From NCBI GenBank assembly GCA_949879025.1, contig CATLBO010000009.1:1-50513 (forward strand): DNA of 50,513 nt, read 5' to 3'. The stretch is from an uncultured Hungatella sp. (GTDB lineage: Bacteria > Bacillota > Clostridia > Lachnospirales > Lachnospiraceae). Each line of letters opens with the position of its first letter. The stretch's first letter is position 1. Shown piece by piece: positions 8,063-15,663 of this stretch. The notes below the pieces were generated by a model. It had not been told where the DNA came from. It saw only the letters and a list, made by a program, of their open reading frames with translations, and ran no database searches. Position numbers and translations under genes: made by a program.

Positions 8063-8917
8063 TCAGAAAGGCTCGTCATATGTGTACCGGTCCAGATGAT
8101 AATTCAGCTCCGCCCCAATCAGAAGGATGCAGATGCAGATATACAGCCAAAGCATCAGTACGACTACAGCTGTCAGGCTGCCGTACATATAGGAATAATT
8201 GCTGAAGTTACTGAAATAAATGGAAAACAGGCCGGAAAACACGATCCATCCCAAGGTAGAGAAAAGCGCTCCGGGAAGCTGGCTTCTTAAGCTGTGGCGG
8301 CGGACGGGAACCAGGGTGTAAAGTCCTGTAAATACGATGACTAAAACTGCCAGGGCCAAGAAGGAGCGGAGGCTGATAACATACCGGGTAAAGCCTGAGA
8401 TCAGGGGGAATACCTGGAGAATCAGCCTTTGAAGGGCAGTTCCCAGCACCAGCAGCAGCAGGCTGGCTATGCAGGCAACTACAAAAAGCACTGTGTAGCC
8501 GGAGCAGATCAGCCGCCGGATAATGTAACCGCCGGACTGAGGGCTTTCATATACTCGGTTTAATCCCCTTTCAATCCCCATCATTCCCCGTGATGCAGAC
8601 CAAATGGCCATAATGGCGCTTAAAGATACAACAGTGGCCGGAGATTTTGTGTAAAGTTCATCTACAATGCCTACTACCAGAGAGTCCAGCATATCCGGCA
8701 TGACGGATACCAAAAGCTCTAAAAGATCCGACTTGTTAATGGCTGGAATAAACTGGATCAAGGTAAGCAGAAGCATAATAAACGGAAAAAAGGATATGAC
8801 GATAAAGAACGAGGCCTGGGCGGCATAGACCGTTACCTCGTCTTTTTTGTATTTATCGAAAATTCGTTTGCTTTGTACCAGAAGAGAAATCATGATTTTA
8901 TGCCTTTCTATTTCCAT
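8063..8917 (-). CDS. YihY/BrkB-family integral membrane protein
   Basis: A 284-residue polytopic membrane protein with about six hydrophobic segments. Diagnostic YihY (once called RNase BN) features are the N-terminal YAAQASFFIVISFFPFIMLLL, the central IWSASRGMMGIERGLNRVY and the C-terminal YGSLTAVVVLMLWLYICICILLIGAELN, given here as landmarks of the family. The molecular function of the family is unresolved; it is not a ribonuclease in spite of the old name. The next in-frame Met (codon 9, ATG at 8893) has a better AAAGG ribosome site, so the protein may be 276 residues. It is a single-gene unit convergent with the PTS operon and shares its terminator. Confidence 0.85.
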   Translation of the reverse strand: MEIERHKIMISLLVQSKRIFDKYKKDEVTVYAAQASFFIVISFFPFIMLLLTLIQFIPAINKSDLLELLVSVMPDMLDSLVVGIVDELYTKSPATVVSLSAIMAIWSASRGMMGIERGLNRVYESPQSGGYIIRRLICSGYTVLFVVACIASLLLLVLGTALQRLILQVFPLISGFTRYVISLRSFLALAVLVIVFTGLYTLVPVRRHSLRSQLPGALFSTLGWIVFSGLFSIYFSNFSNYSYMYGSLTAVVVLMLWLYICICILLIGAELNYHLDRYTYDEPF

Positions 8918-9079
8918 TGCCGGCTGTTTCTATGTATATTAGCATGAGTTGGAAAAAATAGCAAGGCAGAAGGAGGAGGGCAATGGATGAATTTAAATTA
9001 AGGAGTATCTTTTTACAGCATATTCCTATATAATTGTATTGAAATACAGCCAGCTTAAAAAAGACGTTAATACGGTTGA

Positions 9080-9117
9080 ATTTTATGTTTCTGCATAAAA
9101 TATAGATACTGCAGAAA
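9080..9117 (+). promoter_or_regulatory. Two overlapping, mutually exclusive inverted repeats
   Basis: ATTTTATG (9080-9087) pairs with CATAAAAT (9094-9101). TTTCTGCA (9088-9095) pairs with TGCAGAAA (9110-9117). Both are perfect 8-bp repeats and overlap at 9094-9095. They sit about 100 bases upstream of the transporter cluster and could be operators or alternative RNA hairpins. I recognise no known riboswitch. Confidence 0.4.
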
Positions 9118-9211
9118 ATGTCTGATAAAAATTATTTCAATAAATAAGTCGCAGGTGAGGCTTGGAAGCACATAAAGGCCAAAGAAAGGCCTAAGGGATA
9201 TGGAGGAGAAT

Positions 9212-10441
9212 ATGACAAAACTGGAGAAATATTGGATTCTTTATGATGTGGGGAACTCTGCTTTTATGCTGCTGGTTTCCACTATTCTGCCTATTTATTT
9301 CAATTATTTGACAGGGGTAGGCGGCGTATCGGAGGTGGATGCGCTGGCTTACTGGGGGTATGGGGCTTCAGCATCCACTCTTTTAGTGGCATTTCTGGGT
9401 CCGGTTCTGGGAACCGTGGCGGATACAGACGGATATAAGAAACCGATTTTTACTGTCTGCATGATGGTGGGTGTCATAGGATGCGCAGCTTTGGCGCTGC
9501 CGGTGCCGTGGACGCTGTTTTTGGCTGTTTATGTTATTGCAAAGGTGGGATATTCCGCCAGCCTGATATTCTATGACGCCATGCTTTCCGATGTGACGGT
9601 GCCGGAACGGATGGATCAGATATCAGCCCAGGGATATGCCTGGGGATATATCGGAAGCTGTGTGCCCTTTATTGTCAGTCTGGTGTTTGTACTGGGAAAT
9701 GAGGCCATAGGAATTACCATGCAGGCAGCAATGGGAATTGCATTTATTTTAAATGCAGGATGGTGGTTTACAGTGACTCTTCCGCTTCTGCGGCATTATA
9801 AGCAGAAACACGGGGTGGCAAAGCAGAAACATGTGGTAAAAGAAAGCTTTGGCAGGCTTTTTAAGGTTTTGCAGGATATGAAAAAGGAACGGAAAATCGT
9901 TTTGTTCTTGCTGGCCTTTTTCTTCTATATTGATGGGGTCTACACCATTATTGAGATGGCTACAGCCTATGGCAGCGCCATTGGACTGGATACCCAGGGA
10001 CTTTTGCTGGCACTTCTGGTGACCCAGATTGTAGCGTTTCCATGTGCGCTTTTGTTTGGCAGAGCAGCGAAAAGGTATAAGAACACTTTCCTTATTAAAG
10101 TTTGCATTGCAGCTTATTTCTGCATTGCCCTGTTTGCCGTTCAGCTTGATAAGCAGTGGGAGTTCTGGCTTTTGGCAGTCAGTGTGGGAATGTTCCAGGG
10201 CGGAATACAGGCATTATCCAGATCGTACTTTGCGGGGATTATCCCGCCGGAAAAATCAGGGGAGTTTTTTGGGATCTTTGATATCTGCGGGAAGGGGGCA
10301 TCTTTCCTGGGCACGGCTTTGGTGGGGGTGATCACTCAGCTGACTGGGAATCCAAGTATTGGAGTCGGAATGCTGGCAGCGCTGTTTGCTGTTGGATATG
10401 CAGTGTTTGGGGCAGCGACCAGGGAAAAGGGGGCCTTGTGA
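9212..10441 (+). CDS. MFS transporter, UMF1-like
   Basis: A 409-residue transporter with about twelve hydrophobic stretches. The N-terminal EKYWILYDVGNSAF and the internal SYFAGIIPPEKSGEFFGIFDI (two partly overlapping family landmarks) resemble the UMF1 family of major facilitators. The early YDVGNSAF segment and the late P-x-x-x-x-G-E-F-F-G segment are typical. Substrates of bacterial UMF1 proteins are mostly unknown. ATG 9212 is preferred to ATG 9200 because GGAGGAG (9202-9208) then stands at correct distance. It is followed after 49 bases by an ABC permease, so the genes probably form one unit. Function beyond transport is not assignable. Confidence 0.8.
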   Translation: MTKLEKYWILYDVGNSAFMLLVSTILPIYFNYLTGVGGVSEVDALAYWGYGASASTLLVAFLGPVLGTVADTDGYKKPIFTVCMMVGVIGCAALALPVPWTLFLAVYVIAKVGYSASLIFYDAMLSDVTVPERMDQISAQGYAWGYIGSCVPFIVSLVFVLGNEAIGITMQAAMGIAFILNAGWWFTVTLPLLRHYKQKHGVAKQKHVVKESFGRLFKVLQDMKKERKIVLFLLAFFFYIDGVYTIIEMATAYGSAIGLDTQGLLLALLVTQIVAFPCALLFGRAAKRYKNTFLIKVCIAAYFCIALFAVQLDKQWEFWLLAVSVGMFQGGIQALSRSYFAGIIPPEKSGEFFGIFDICGKGASFLGTALVGVITQLTGNPSIGVGMLAALFAVGYAVFGAATREKGAL

Positions 10442-10490
10442 GAAGCCTTATGTTGCAGCGGCAGGAAGTAAAGAAGGGAGCAGCAGAGAA

Positions 10491-11252
10491 ATGGTGAGAA
10501 GATATGGAAAGAACCTGATGCCGGCAGTGTTTATGGGTGCGGCTTTAATTTTATGGGAGGCAGCTGTCCTTGGCTTTCATATTCCTATGTATGTGCTGCC
10601 CTCGCCGGTTCAGGTGCTGAGGGCTTTGTTTGAGGAGAGAGGCACCCTGGCAGTCCACGGGGGGATCACGGTGGCAGAGGCGCTGACAGGTATTGGAATT
10701 TCTTTAGGCCTGGCAGTAATCCTGGGGGTGGTTATGGACTGCTTCCCTTTCATGCGCCGGGGAATTTATCCGATTTTAGTGGTGACCCAGACAGTTCCCA
10801 TGATCGTCATGGCGCCGATTCTTATTATCTATATGGGTTTTGGCATAGGGCCTAAGATTCTGACAGTGGTGCTGATGTGCTTCTTTCCAGTGGCAGTCAG
10901 TTTTTCTGACGGGCTGGCTCAGGTAGATGAAGAATATGTGAATTTAGTGCGTTCCTACGGGGCGGGAAAATGGATGGCTTACAGGCTGGTAAAAATACCG
11001 GCTTCTGTCCCGGCGTTGCTTTCAGGCCTTAAGGTAGCTGCCACCTACAGCATAAGCGGAGCAGTGGTGGGCGAGTGGATCGGAGCCCAAAAGGGGCTGG
11101 GATATTATCTTTTGCGGGTAAAGAACGGCTACATGCTGGACAAGGTGTTTGCCTGTGTGGCAGTGATTATTTTCTTAAGCCTGTGTATGAACGGGCTCAT
11201 ACGGCTGTATCAGTATAAAATGCTGCCGTATCTTAGAGGAAAGATTCAATAG
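10491..11252 (+). CDS. ABC transporter permease, SsuC/TauC/ThiX type
   Basis: A 253-residue inner-membrane permease with six predicted helices. It carries the EAA loop of BPD-type importers (approximately YVNLVRSYGAGKWMAYRLVKIP, with the conserved Gly in AGK) and the C-terminal GAVVGEWIGAQKGLGY characteristic of the nitrate/sulfonate/taurine/thiamine-precursor group. The frame is open further upstream, overlapping the MFS gene, but ATG 10491 follows GGGAG at 10476-10480 and gives a normal N-terminus. It pairs with the ATPase at 11426. No periplasmic-type substrate-binding lipoprotein gene is present in the cluster, which is unusual for an importer of this group. Substrate unknown; a pyrimidine, sulfonate or similar small anion would fit the family. 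Confidence 0.87.
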   Translation: MVRRYGKNLMPAVFMGAALILWEAAVLGFHIPMYVLPSPVQVLRALFEERGTLAVHGGITVAEALTGIGISLGLAVILGVVMDCFPFMRRGIYPILVVTQTVPMIVMAPILIIYMGFGIGPKILTVVLMCFFPVAVSFSDGLAQVDEEYVNLVRSYGAGKWMAYRLVKIPASVPALLSGLKVAATYSISGAVVGEWIGAQKGLGYYLLRVKNGYMLDKVFACVAVIIFLSLCMNGLIRLYQYKMLPYLRGKIQ

Positions 11253-11298
11253 TTATGCAATACATAGCAGCCTTGCGGAGATTCCAGTGAATTCAGCG

Positions 11299-11315
11299 CC
11301 TGCAGTTTCTGCAGG
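11299..11315. other. Short inverted repeat between ABC permease and ATPase genes
   Basis: CCTGCAG-TTT-CTGCAGG is a perfect 7-bp inverted repeat in the 173-base gap between the two transporter genes. No T-run follows. It may be an mRNA hairpin that sets relative expression. The rest of the gap shows no gene. Confidence 0.4.
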
Positions 11316-11425
11316 GCAGTACGAGTGAGCCGTCTGCAGGGAACTGGAAGGGGCTGGGATACAGGAAAGGAAACAGCAGCAGCCATTTATGGTTTTCGGT
11401 GGTTATTGATTTTATGAGGTGAGAG

Positions 11426-12157
11426 ATGAAGCTAAGGGTTAATGGGCTGGTATTTTCTTATGAAAATAAGAAGATTTTGGATCATATGGATTTTTCGGTG
11501 AAACAAGGGGAGTTTGTAAGCCTTTTGGGACCTTCAGGAAGCGGCAAGTCTACCATATTGAAGATTCTGACAGGAGTGCTGATACCCCAACAGGGGCAGA
11601 TCATAGTGGATAACAGGCAGATTCACGGGGTTACGGAGCTGTTTGCCTACATGCCGCAGAACGATCTTTTATTTCCCTGGAAAACAATCCTTGAAAATGT
11701 ATGTCTGTACGGATATATCCATGGCTCTTTGGAGGAGGTGCGCCGGGAGGCAAGGGGAAATTTCTCTTTGTTCGGTCTTGCAGGATATGAGGACAGGTAT
11801 CCGTCAGAACTGTCAGGAGGCATGAGGCAGCGGGCAGCGTTTTTAAGGACAGCTTTGTGCCAGGCGGATATTCTGCTTTTGGATGAGCCCTTCGGAGCAC
11901 TGGATGTGATCACCAGAGGAGAAATGCAGGACTGGCTGGTGCATATGCGCAAAAGGCTTAACAAGACGGTGGTTTTGGTAACACACGACATGGACGAGGC
12001 CATTTTTCTTTCGGACAGGATTCTTATTCTTAATGAGTCGCCTGCCAGGATTACAGGAGAGATTGTCATAGAAGAGAAGCAGAGGGACAGAGAGTGGCTT
12101 TACGGACAGGGAGAGCTGAGGAGAGAAATTCATAGGCTGATTATGGGAAAAAACTGA
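11426..12157 (+). CDS. ABC transporter ATP-binding protein, SsuB/TauB/ThiZ type
   Basis: A 243-residue cytosolic ATPase that powers the permease encoded upstream. Walker A is GPSGSGKST (35-43), the Q-loop is in AYMPQNDLLFPW, the signature is LSGGMRQR, Walker B is ILLLDEPFGALD, and the switch His is in VTHDMDEA. The LLFPWKT Q-loop region and GGMRQRAAFLRT are typical of the nitrate/sulfonate/taurine importer group. The start at 11426 has AGGTGAG a few bases upstream. All catalytic motifs are intact, so the transporter should be active although the binding protein is not encoded here. Confidence 0.92.
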   Translation: MKLRVNGLVFSYENKKILDHMDFSVKQGEFVSLLGPSGSGKSTILKILTGVLIPQQGQIIVDNRQIHGVTELFAYMPQNDLLFPWKTILENVCLYGYIHGSLEEVRREARGNFSLFGLAGYEDRYPSELSGGMRQRAAFLRTALCQADILLLDEPFGALDVITRGEMQDWLVHMRKRLNKTVVLVTHDMDEAIFLSDRILILNESPARITGEIVIEEKQRDREWLYGQGELRREIHRLIMGKN

Positions 12158-12296
12158 AGACAGGCTGTCCGGTTTTTGCACTTTTCAGAATTAATCTGCG
12201 GTGTGTTTTGCGTAATCTTCCAGAGGATATCTGAAGGGCTTCTGTTTTGCAGAATATTTCCTGGCGGAATCAGATATGGGGAGAGTCGGAGGATTC

Positions 12297-13127
12297 ATGG
12301 AAAAAACGATAATTTTCAGTGACGCTCATGCACATATGGGAACAGAGCGTGAGAGGCAGGAAAGGGAGAATAGAGGGATTGTAAGTCTGGTATGTGCTTC
12401 CACCCCCCTGGAAGCGCAAAAATTATTTTCATATGGAGGAAGGCATCTGATCCCTACCTGCGGGGTGCATCCATGGTATGCTGCAGAGTGGGGAATGGAA
12501 AGCATGGAGGAGTGGATGAAGCGGTGCGCCGTAATCGGAGAGGTGGGGATGGACAGCGTCTGGTGCAGTGTGCCGCTGGATTTGCAGGAGGATGTGTTTC
12601 GGCGGCAGCTTTCTATGGCCTGCCGTCAGAACAAGCCGGTAATCCTCCACACAAAGGGGCAGGAGGAGAACATTGCCCGCATTATCGGAGAGTACCCTAA
12701 CCGATATTTGATCCATTGGTATTCCTGCGAAAATCATCTGGAAAAATATTTAAGCCAGGAATGCTATTTCTCTGTAGGGCCTGATGTGTGGTGGAATCAG
12801 GCAGTAGCAAATGTGGTGAGGAAGGTTCCCAGGAATCGGCTTTTGGTGGAAACGGATGGGCTGGAAGCAGTGAAATGGGCTTATGAGGAAGGACGAAAAG
12901 CCTGTCAAAACAGGTCTGAACTTGTAAAAGATCCAAGGCGCAGCTTGGGAGCAGAACTATGGAAAGAAGGGACAGGGTGCACTGCAGCAGCGCTTACGGC
13001 GACTATGGAAACAGTGTCGGAAATTATGGGAATAAGCCTGAAGGAAGCAGGGAGACTGTTTCGGGAAAATCTTGTAACCGGTTTTCTGAAAGGGACAGAT
13101 GCAGAAAATGTAAATTGCCTGGAATAA
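12297..13127 (+). CDS. TatD-like metal-dependent hydrolase
   Basis: A 276-residue divergent TatD-family protein with an amidohydrolase TIM-barrel metal site. Visible ligands are His11 and His13 (DAHAHM), Glu82 (IGEVGMDS), His118 (ILHTKG), His140 (LIHWYS) and Asp187 (VETDG). TatD proteins are metal-dependent nucleases or esterases. This copy lacks the usual ETDAPFL/NxP region after the last Asp, so its substrate may differ. ATG 12276 is in frame upstream, but GGAGGA at 12288-12293 points to ATG 12297, with a rather short spacer. It lies 139 bases after the ABC ATPase with no clear terminator between, so it may be cotranscribed with the transport genes. Family good, role unknown. Confidence 0.78.
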   Translation: MEKTIIFSDAHAHMGTERERQERENRGIVSLVCASTPLEAQKLFSYGGRHLIPTCGVHPWYAAEWGMESMEEWMKRCAVIGEVGMDSVWCSVPLDLQEDVFRRQLSMACRQNKPVILHTKGQEENIARIIGEYPNRYLIHWYSCENHLEKYLSQECYFSVGPDVWWNQAVANVVRKVPRNRLLVETDGLEAVKWAYEEGRKACQNRSELVKDPRRSLGAELWKEGTGCTAAALTATMETVSEIMGISLKEAGRLFRENLVTGFLKGTDAENVNCLE

Positions 13128-13168
13128 AAATACTTTTAAACATAAAAAAATCCCTGTAAATAGGGAGG

Positions 13169-13195
13169 GCCGACAGACGGGGGACATCTGTCGGC
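13169..13195. other. Strong hairpin downstream of the TatD-like gene
   Basis: A 9-bp perfect stem, GCCGACAGA/TCTGTCGGC, closes a 9-base loop, preceded by a weaker TCCCT/AGGGA hairpin. No T-run follows, so classical termination is doubtful. It may be an mRNA 3' end or a structured element. The rest of 13128-13371 is AT-rich with no gene. Confidence 0.5.
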
Positions 13196-13371
13196 TAGAG
13201 TATGAAAAAGTTTTGAAAAAGGTGTATCACCTGTTTACAAGAGATAGTATATTCCCTAAATGTGAATAATATTTGTTTGAAATGTAAATTTTTTATGAAT
13301 TTCCTTTGCTAAAGAAATTTTTTTCGGAAGGCTGCCGGATTTCCGAATACTCATAATAAGTGTCAGTTTTT

Positions 13372-13896
13372 TCACCGGTCCAGGTTTTTTTGATCTTTGC
13401 GGTTGGCCAGACGGATTACGCCGCACCCGATCTTTTCACCGGAATTGCCGGCTGGCTGACTGTGGAAGTCATCGTTCATCTGATGGATGACCACGGATTT
13501 ACCCAGAATCTCAGGAATCAGAAACCGTTTATCGTAGAAAGCGATCCAGGCATATCCCTGGTTGGAAAACAGAGGGAGCAAATCTCCTGCATGCTGAGGG
13601 TGCGGAACTCCTGCTGGGTTAAAGTGCCCTCCTGTATTTTGGAAATTGTTGCTGCAATCCCCGTTTTCATGGATGTGCATGGCATAGAATTGGGAACTGC
13701 CGGGCTGAGCCTGGCCTGGAAGGCCGAAAAGCTCCGCCTCTACTAAAGTGCCGCCATAGGGAGTGTTATAGAATTTTACAAGGCCGCTTAAGGTGGGAAC
13801 CGCTGCGCTTCCGGTAACCCAGGCCAGGGCTTCCGGTGCGCCGTCCTCTAAAAGTTCTGAAAAGATTTCTCCGGGAGTGGATTGCCTGTTTGCCAT
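13372..13896 (-). CDS. sodC: Cu/Zn superoxide dismutase family protein
   Basis: A 174-residue protein of the SodC family, which dismutates superoxide. Copper ligands His74, His76, the bridging His91 and His138 are present. Zinc ligands His99, His102 and Asp105 are present in a shortened zinc loop. Cys81 and Cys158 can form the conserved disulfide. The guanidinium residue that steers superoxide (Arg143 in the bovine enzyme) appears to be Lys155 here. No signal peptide is visible, whereas most bacterial SodC enzymes are exported. The ribosome site GGAGGC lies 9 bases before the start. It is a monocistronic minus-strand gene between two + strand operons. The metal site is complete, but activity is unproven in this cytosolic subgroup. 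Confidence 0.88.
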   Translation of the reverse strand: MANRQSTPGEIFSELLEDGAPEALAWVTGSAAVPTLSGLVKFYNTPYGGTLVEAELFGLPGQAQPGSSQFYAMHIHENGDCSNNFQNTGGHFNPAGVPHPQHAGDLLPLFSNQGYAWIAFYDKRFLIPEILGKSVVIHQMNDDFHSQPAGNSGEKIGCGVIRLANRKDQKNLDR

Positions 13897-13980
13897 AGAT
13901 TAATGCCTCCTTATAAAGAATTTATGTTTTGCGGTTTGCCGCCCAGGAATGTGACCTGTTTGTATCGGCATGCTCTCCTG

Positions 13981-13986
13981 ATTATA
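13981..13986 (-). promoter_or_regulatory. -10 box of the sodC promoter
   Basis: A perfect TATAAT reads on the minus strand about 85 bases upstream of sodC. No good -35 is seen at 17 bases, which suggests dependence on an activator or an alternative spacing. Confidence 0.4.
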
Positions 13987-14084
13987 ATATGTAATGTTTC
14001 AGAGGGAGGTGTGGGTGGGGACAAAGACATTTTTATAAAAAACAGTCCAGCTGTATAATCCCTTGGTATTTTACAAAAAACCAA

Positions 14085-14113
14085 TTGACAAATGTAAAAA
14101 AGTGTAGTATAAT
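14085..14113 (+). promoter_or_regulatory. Promoter of infC-rpmI-rplT
   Basis: TTGACA (14085-14090), a 17-base spacer and TATAAT (14108-14113) match the vegetative consensus exactly. Transcription would start near 14120, giving a leader of almost 190 bases. Confidence 0.92.
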
Positions 14114-14119
14114 TAACCA

Positions 14120-14263
14120 GGTTGCGGAAGCAGCCAACAGGAAAGCAGGTATATCCACCTCACCTTGGCACGAGCAAGTGACCCGGGTTTATATTTGAGA
14201 TACATAGCAGGGAGTGCTGTGTTTTTGGATAGGTGGGTAGAAATTTTTTCTGGCTGCTTTTTT
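14120..14263 (+). promoter_or_regulatory. L20-type ribosomal-protein leader with terminator
   Basis: The leader between the promoter and infC is highly structured. AGCAGCCA (14129-14136) near its 5' end can pair with TGGCTGCT (14251-14258), which runs into a T-tract, forming a long-range terminator. Internal elements such as TATCCACCTCACC and GGATAGGTGGGTAG can pair within it. Placement and layout match the Firmicute infC-rpmI-rplT leader bound by ribosomal protein L20, which promotes early termination when L20 is in excess. Recognition is by position and structure, not by a covariance model. The 411 bases between sodC and infC hold only this leader, the two promoters and short spacers. Confidence 0.8.
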
Positions 14264-14307
14264 ATTGTATATTCCCATAAACACATCACACATGGAGGTG
14301 CACGACA

Positions 14308-14814
14308 ATTAGCGAGTTAATGATTAACGAACAGATCAGGGATAAGGAGGTCCGGCTGATCGGCGAGAATGGGGAACAGCTTGGCATTATGTCTTCCAGA
14401 GAAGCCATGCAGCTTGCCAGAGAAGCGGAACTGGATCTGGTAAAGATTGCTCCTACGGCAAAGCCGCCGGTTTGCAAGATCATCGATTACGGCAAGTACC
14501 GTTATGAGCAGGCGAGAAAAGAAAAAGAAGCTAAGAAGAAGCAGAAGGTCATCGAGATAAAGGAAGTACGTTTATCTCCCAACATTGATACGAATGATCT
14601 GAACACCAAAACCAGCGCAGCACGGAAGTTTCTGGAGAAGGGTGACAAGGTGAAGGTGACGCTGCGCTTCAGAGGTCGTGAGATGGCGCACATGTCAAAA
14701 TCCAGGCACATTCTGGACGATTTGGCCCAGGCTTTGTCGGATATTGCCGTGGTTGACAAGCCGTCAAAGGTTGAGGGAAGAAGCATGGTGATGTTTTTAA
14801 CTGCAAAACGTTAA
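14308..14814 (+). CDS. infC: Translation initiation factor IF-3
   Basis: A 168-residue factor that binds the 30S subunit, prevents premature 50S joining and proofreads start-codon choice. The N-domain begins NEQIRDKEVRLIGENGEQLG. The linker is the Lys-rich YEQARKEKEAKKKQKVIE region, and the C-domain contains the KEVRLSPNIDTNDL segment. The start is assigned to ATT at 14308, 7 bases after GGAGGTG (14294-14300). The first in-frame ATG (14320) is 19 bases from that site. AUU starts are a known self-regulation feature of infC because IF-3 itself discriminates against them. First gene of the infC-rpmI-rplT operon. Confidence 0.95.
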   Translation: MSELMINEQIRDKEVRLIGENGEQLGIMSSREAMQLAREAELDLVKIAPTAKPPVCKIIDYGKYRYEQARKEKEAKKKQKVIEIKEVRLSPNIDTNDLNTKTSAARKFLEKGDKVKVTLRFRGREMAHMSKSRHILDDLAQALSDIAVVDKPSKVEGRSMVMFLTAKR

Positions 14815-14827
14815 AATAGAAAGATAT

Positions 14828-14860
14828 GCTGCCCTCCCGGCCAGTATGAGGAGGGGCAGC
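14828..14860 (+). other. Intercistronic hairpin between infC and rpmI
   Basis: GCTGCCCTCC (14828-14837) pairs with GGAGGGGCAGC (14850-14860) with one bulge. No T-run follows. It lies just upstream of the rpmI ribosome site and may be a processing or stabilising element. Confidence 0.55.
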
Positions 14861-14886
14861 CAACAACTATCAAGGAGGAAATTACA

Positions 14887-15084
14887 ATGCCTAAAATGAA
14901 AACAAGCAGAGCGGCTGCGAAGCGTTTCAAAAAAACCGGAACAGGAAAGTTAGTAAGAAATAAAGCTTACAAGTCTCACATCTTAACTAAGAAGTCTACC
15001 AAGAGGAAGAGAAATCTTAGAAAAGATATCATTACTGACGCAACAAACGCAAAGGTAATGAAGAAGATTTTACCATATTTATAA
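14887..15084 (+). CDS. rpmI: 50S ribosomal protein bL35
   Basis: A 65-residue very basic ribosomal protein of full family length. The sequence begins [20 protein letters not shown] after Met and contains the [18 protein letters not shown] core typical of bL35. It sits between infC and rplT in the universal order, with AAGGAGG upstream. Expression should follow the L20 leader feedback. Confidence 0.97.
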   Translation: MPKMKTSRAAAKRFKKTGTGKLVRNKAYKSHILTKKSTKRKRNLRKDIITDATNAKVMKKILPYL

Positions 15085-15114
15085 GATTTCGATTATCCAA
15101 AAGGAGGAAGAACC

Positions 15115-15471
15115 ATGGCAAGAGTGAAAGGCGGCATGAACGCTAAAAAGAGACATAATAGAGTTTTAAAACTGGCAAAGGGCTACAGAGGCGCCCGTTC
15201 CAAACAGTACAGAGTGGCCAAGCAGTCCGTGATGAGAGCGCTGGCAAGCGCTTACGCCGGAAGAAAGCAGAGAAAGAGACAGTTCAGACAGCTGTGGATC
15301 GCCCGCATCAACGCGGCTGCCCGTATCAACGGATTGTCCTACAGCAAGTTTATGTACGGCTTAAAGCTGGCCGGTGTGGAGATGAACCGCAAGGTGCTGT
15401 CCGACATGGCTATTAATGACGCGGAGGGCTTCGCGAAACTGGCGCAACTGGCAAAGGAGAAGATCGCTTAA
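15115..15471 (+). CDS. rplT: 50S ribosomal protein bL20
   Basis: A 118-residue 23S-rRNA-binding assembly protein that also represses its own operon through the leader RNA. The N-terminal extension [20 protein letters not shown] and the globular [20 protein letters not shown] segment are characteristic. Length equals the family norm. AAAGGAGGAAG precedes the start and a strong terminator follows 31 bases after the stop. Confidence 0.97.
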   Translation: MARVKGGMNAKKRHNRVLKLAKGYRGARSKQYRVAKQSVMRALASAYAGRKQRKRQFRQLWIARINAAARINGLSYSKFMYGLKLAGVEMNRKVLSDMAINDAEGFAKLAQLAKEKIA

Positions 15472-15502
15472 GTTGGCAGACTGCAGATTTGAAGATTGGA
15501 AG

Positions 15503-15530
15503 GCGGTTCCGGATGGGGGACCGCTTTTTT
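15503..15530 (+). terminator. Terminator of infC-rpmI-rplT
   Basis: An 8-bp stem GCGGTTCC/GGGACCGC (one G-T pair) with a 6-base loop is followed by TTTTTT. Confidence 0.93.
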
Positions 15531-15582
15531 GCTCACTAAACAATACACCAAATTTTAATAGGAAAAAACAGAGAAAAAGTGC

Positions 15583-15611
15583 TTGCAAATGTAATATTGC
15601 AGTGCTATACT
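15583..15611 (+). promoter_or_regulatory. Promoter of the rimP-nusA-infB operon
   Basis: TTGCAA (15583-15588), a 17-base spacer and TATACT (15606-15611) form a good vegetative promoter. It is followed by a leader of about 120 bases before rimP. Confidence 0.8.
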
Positions 15612-15643
15612 ACATACGATAACATGATACGATGACTAATAAG

Positions 15644-15663
15644 GAGTGGGCGAAAGTCCACTC
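15644..15663 (+). promoter_or_regulatory. Leader hairpin upstream of rimP
   Basis: GAGTGG (15644-15649) pairs with CCACTC (15658-15663) around an 8-base GCGAAAGT loop, followed by TTTCGC. It resembles a weak attenuator. A similar-looking hairpin upstream of rimP/ylxS in other Clostridia is recalled from general knowledge and was not checked. Confidence 0.55.

Noticed and set aside
9000..9211. TPP or other thiamine-type riboswitch before the MFS/ABC cluster
   Set aside because: The CTGAGA and ACC-TGAT core elements are absent.
13310..13350. Minus-strand terminator for sodC (TTCGGAA/TTCCGAA hairpin)
   Set aside because: On the minus strand the stem is followed by A residues rather than T residues.
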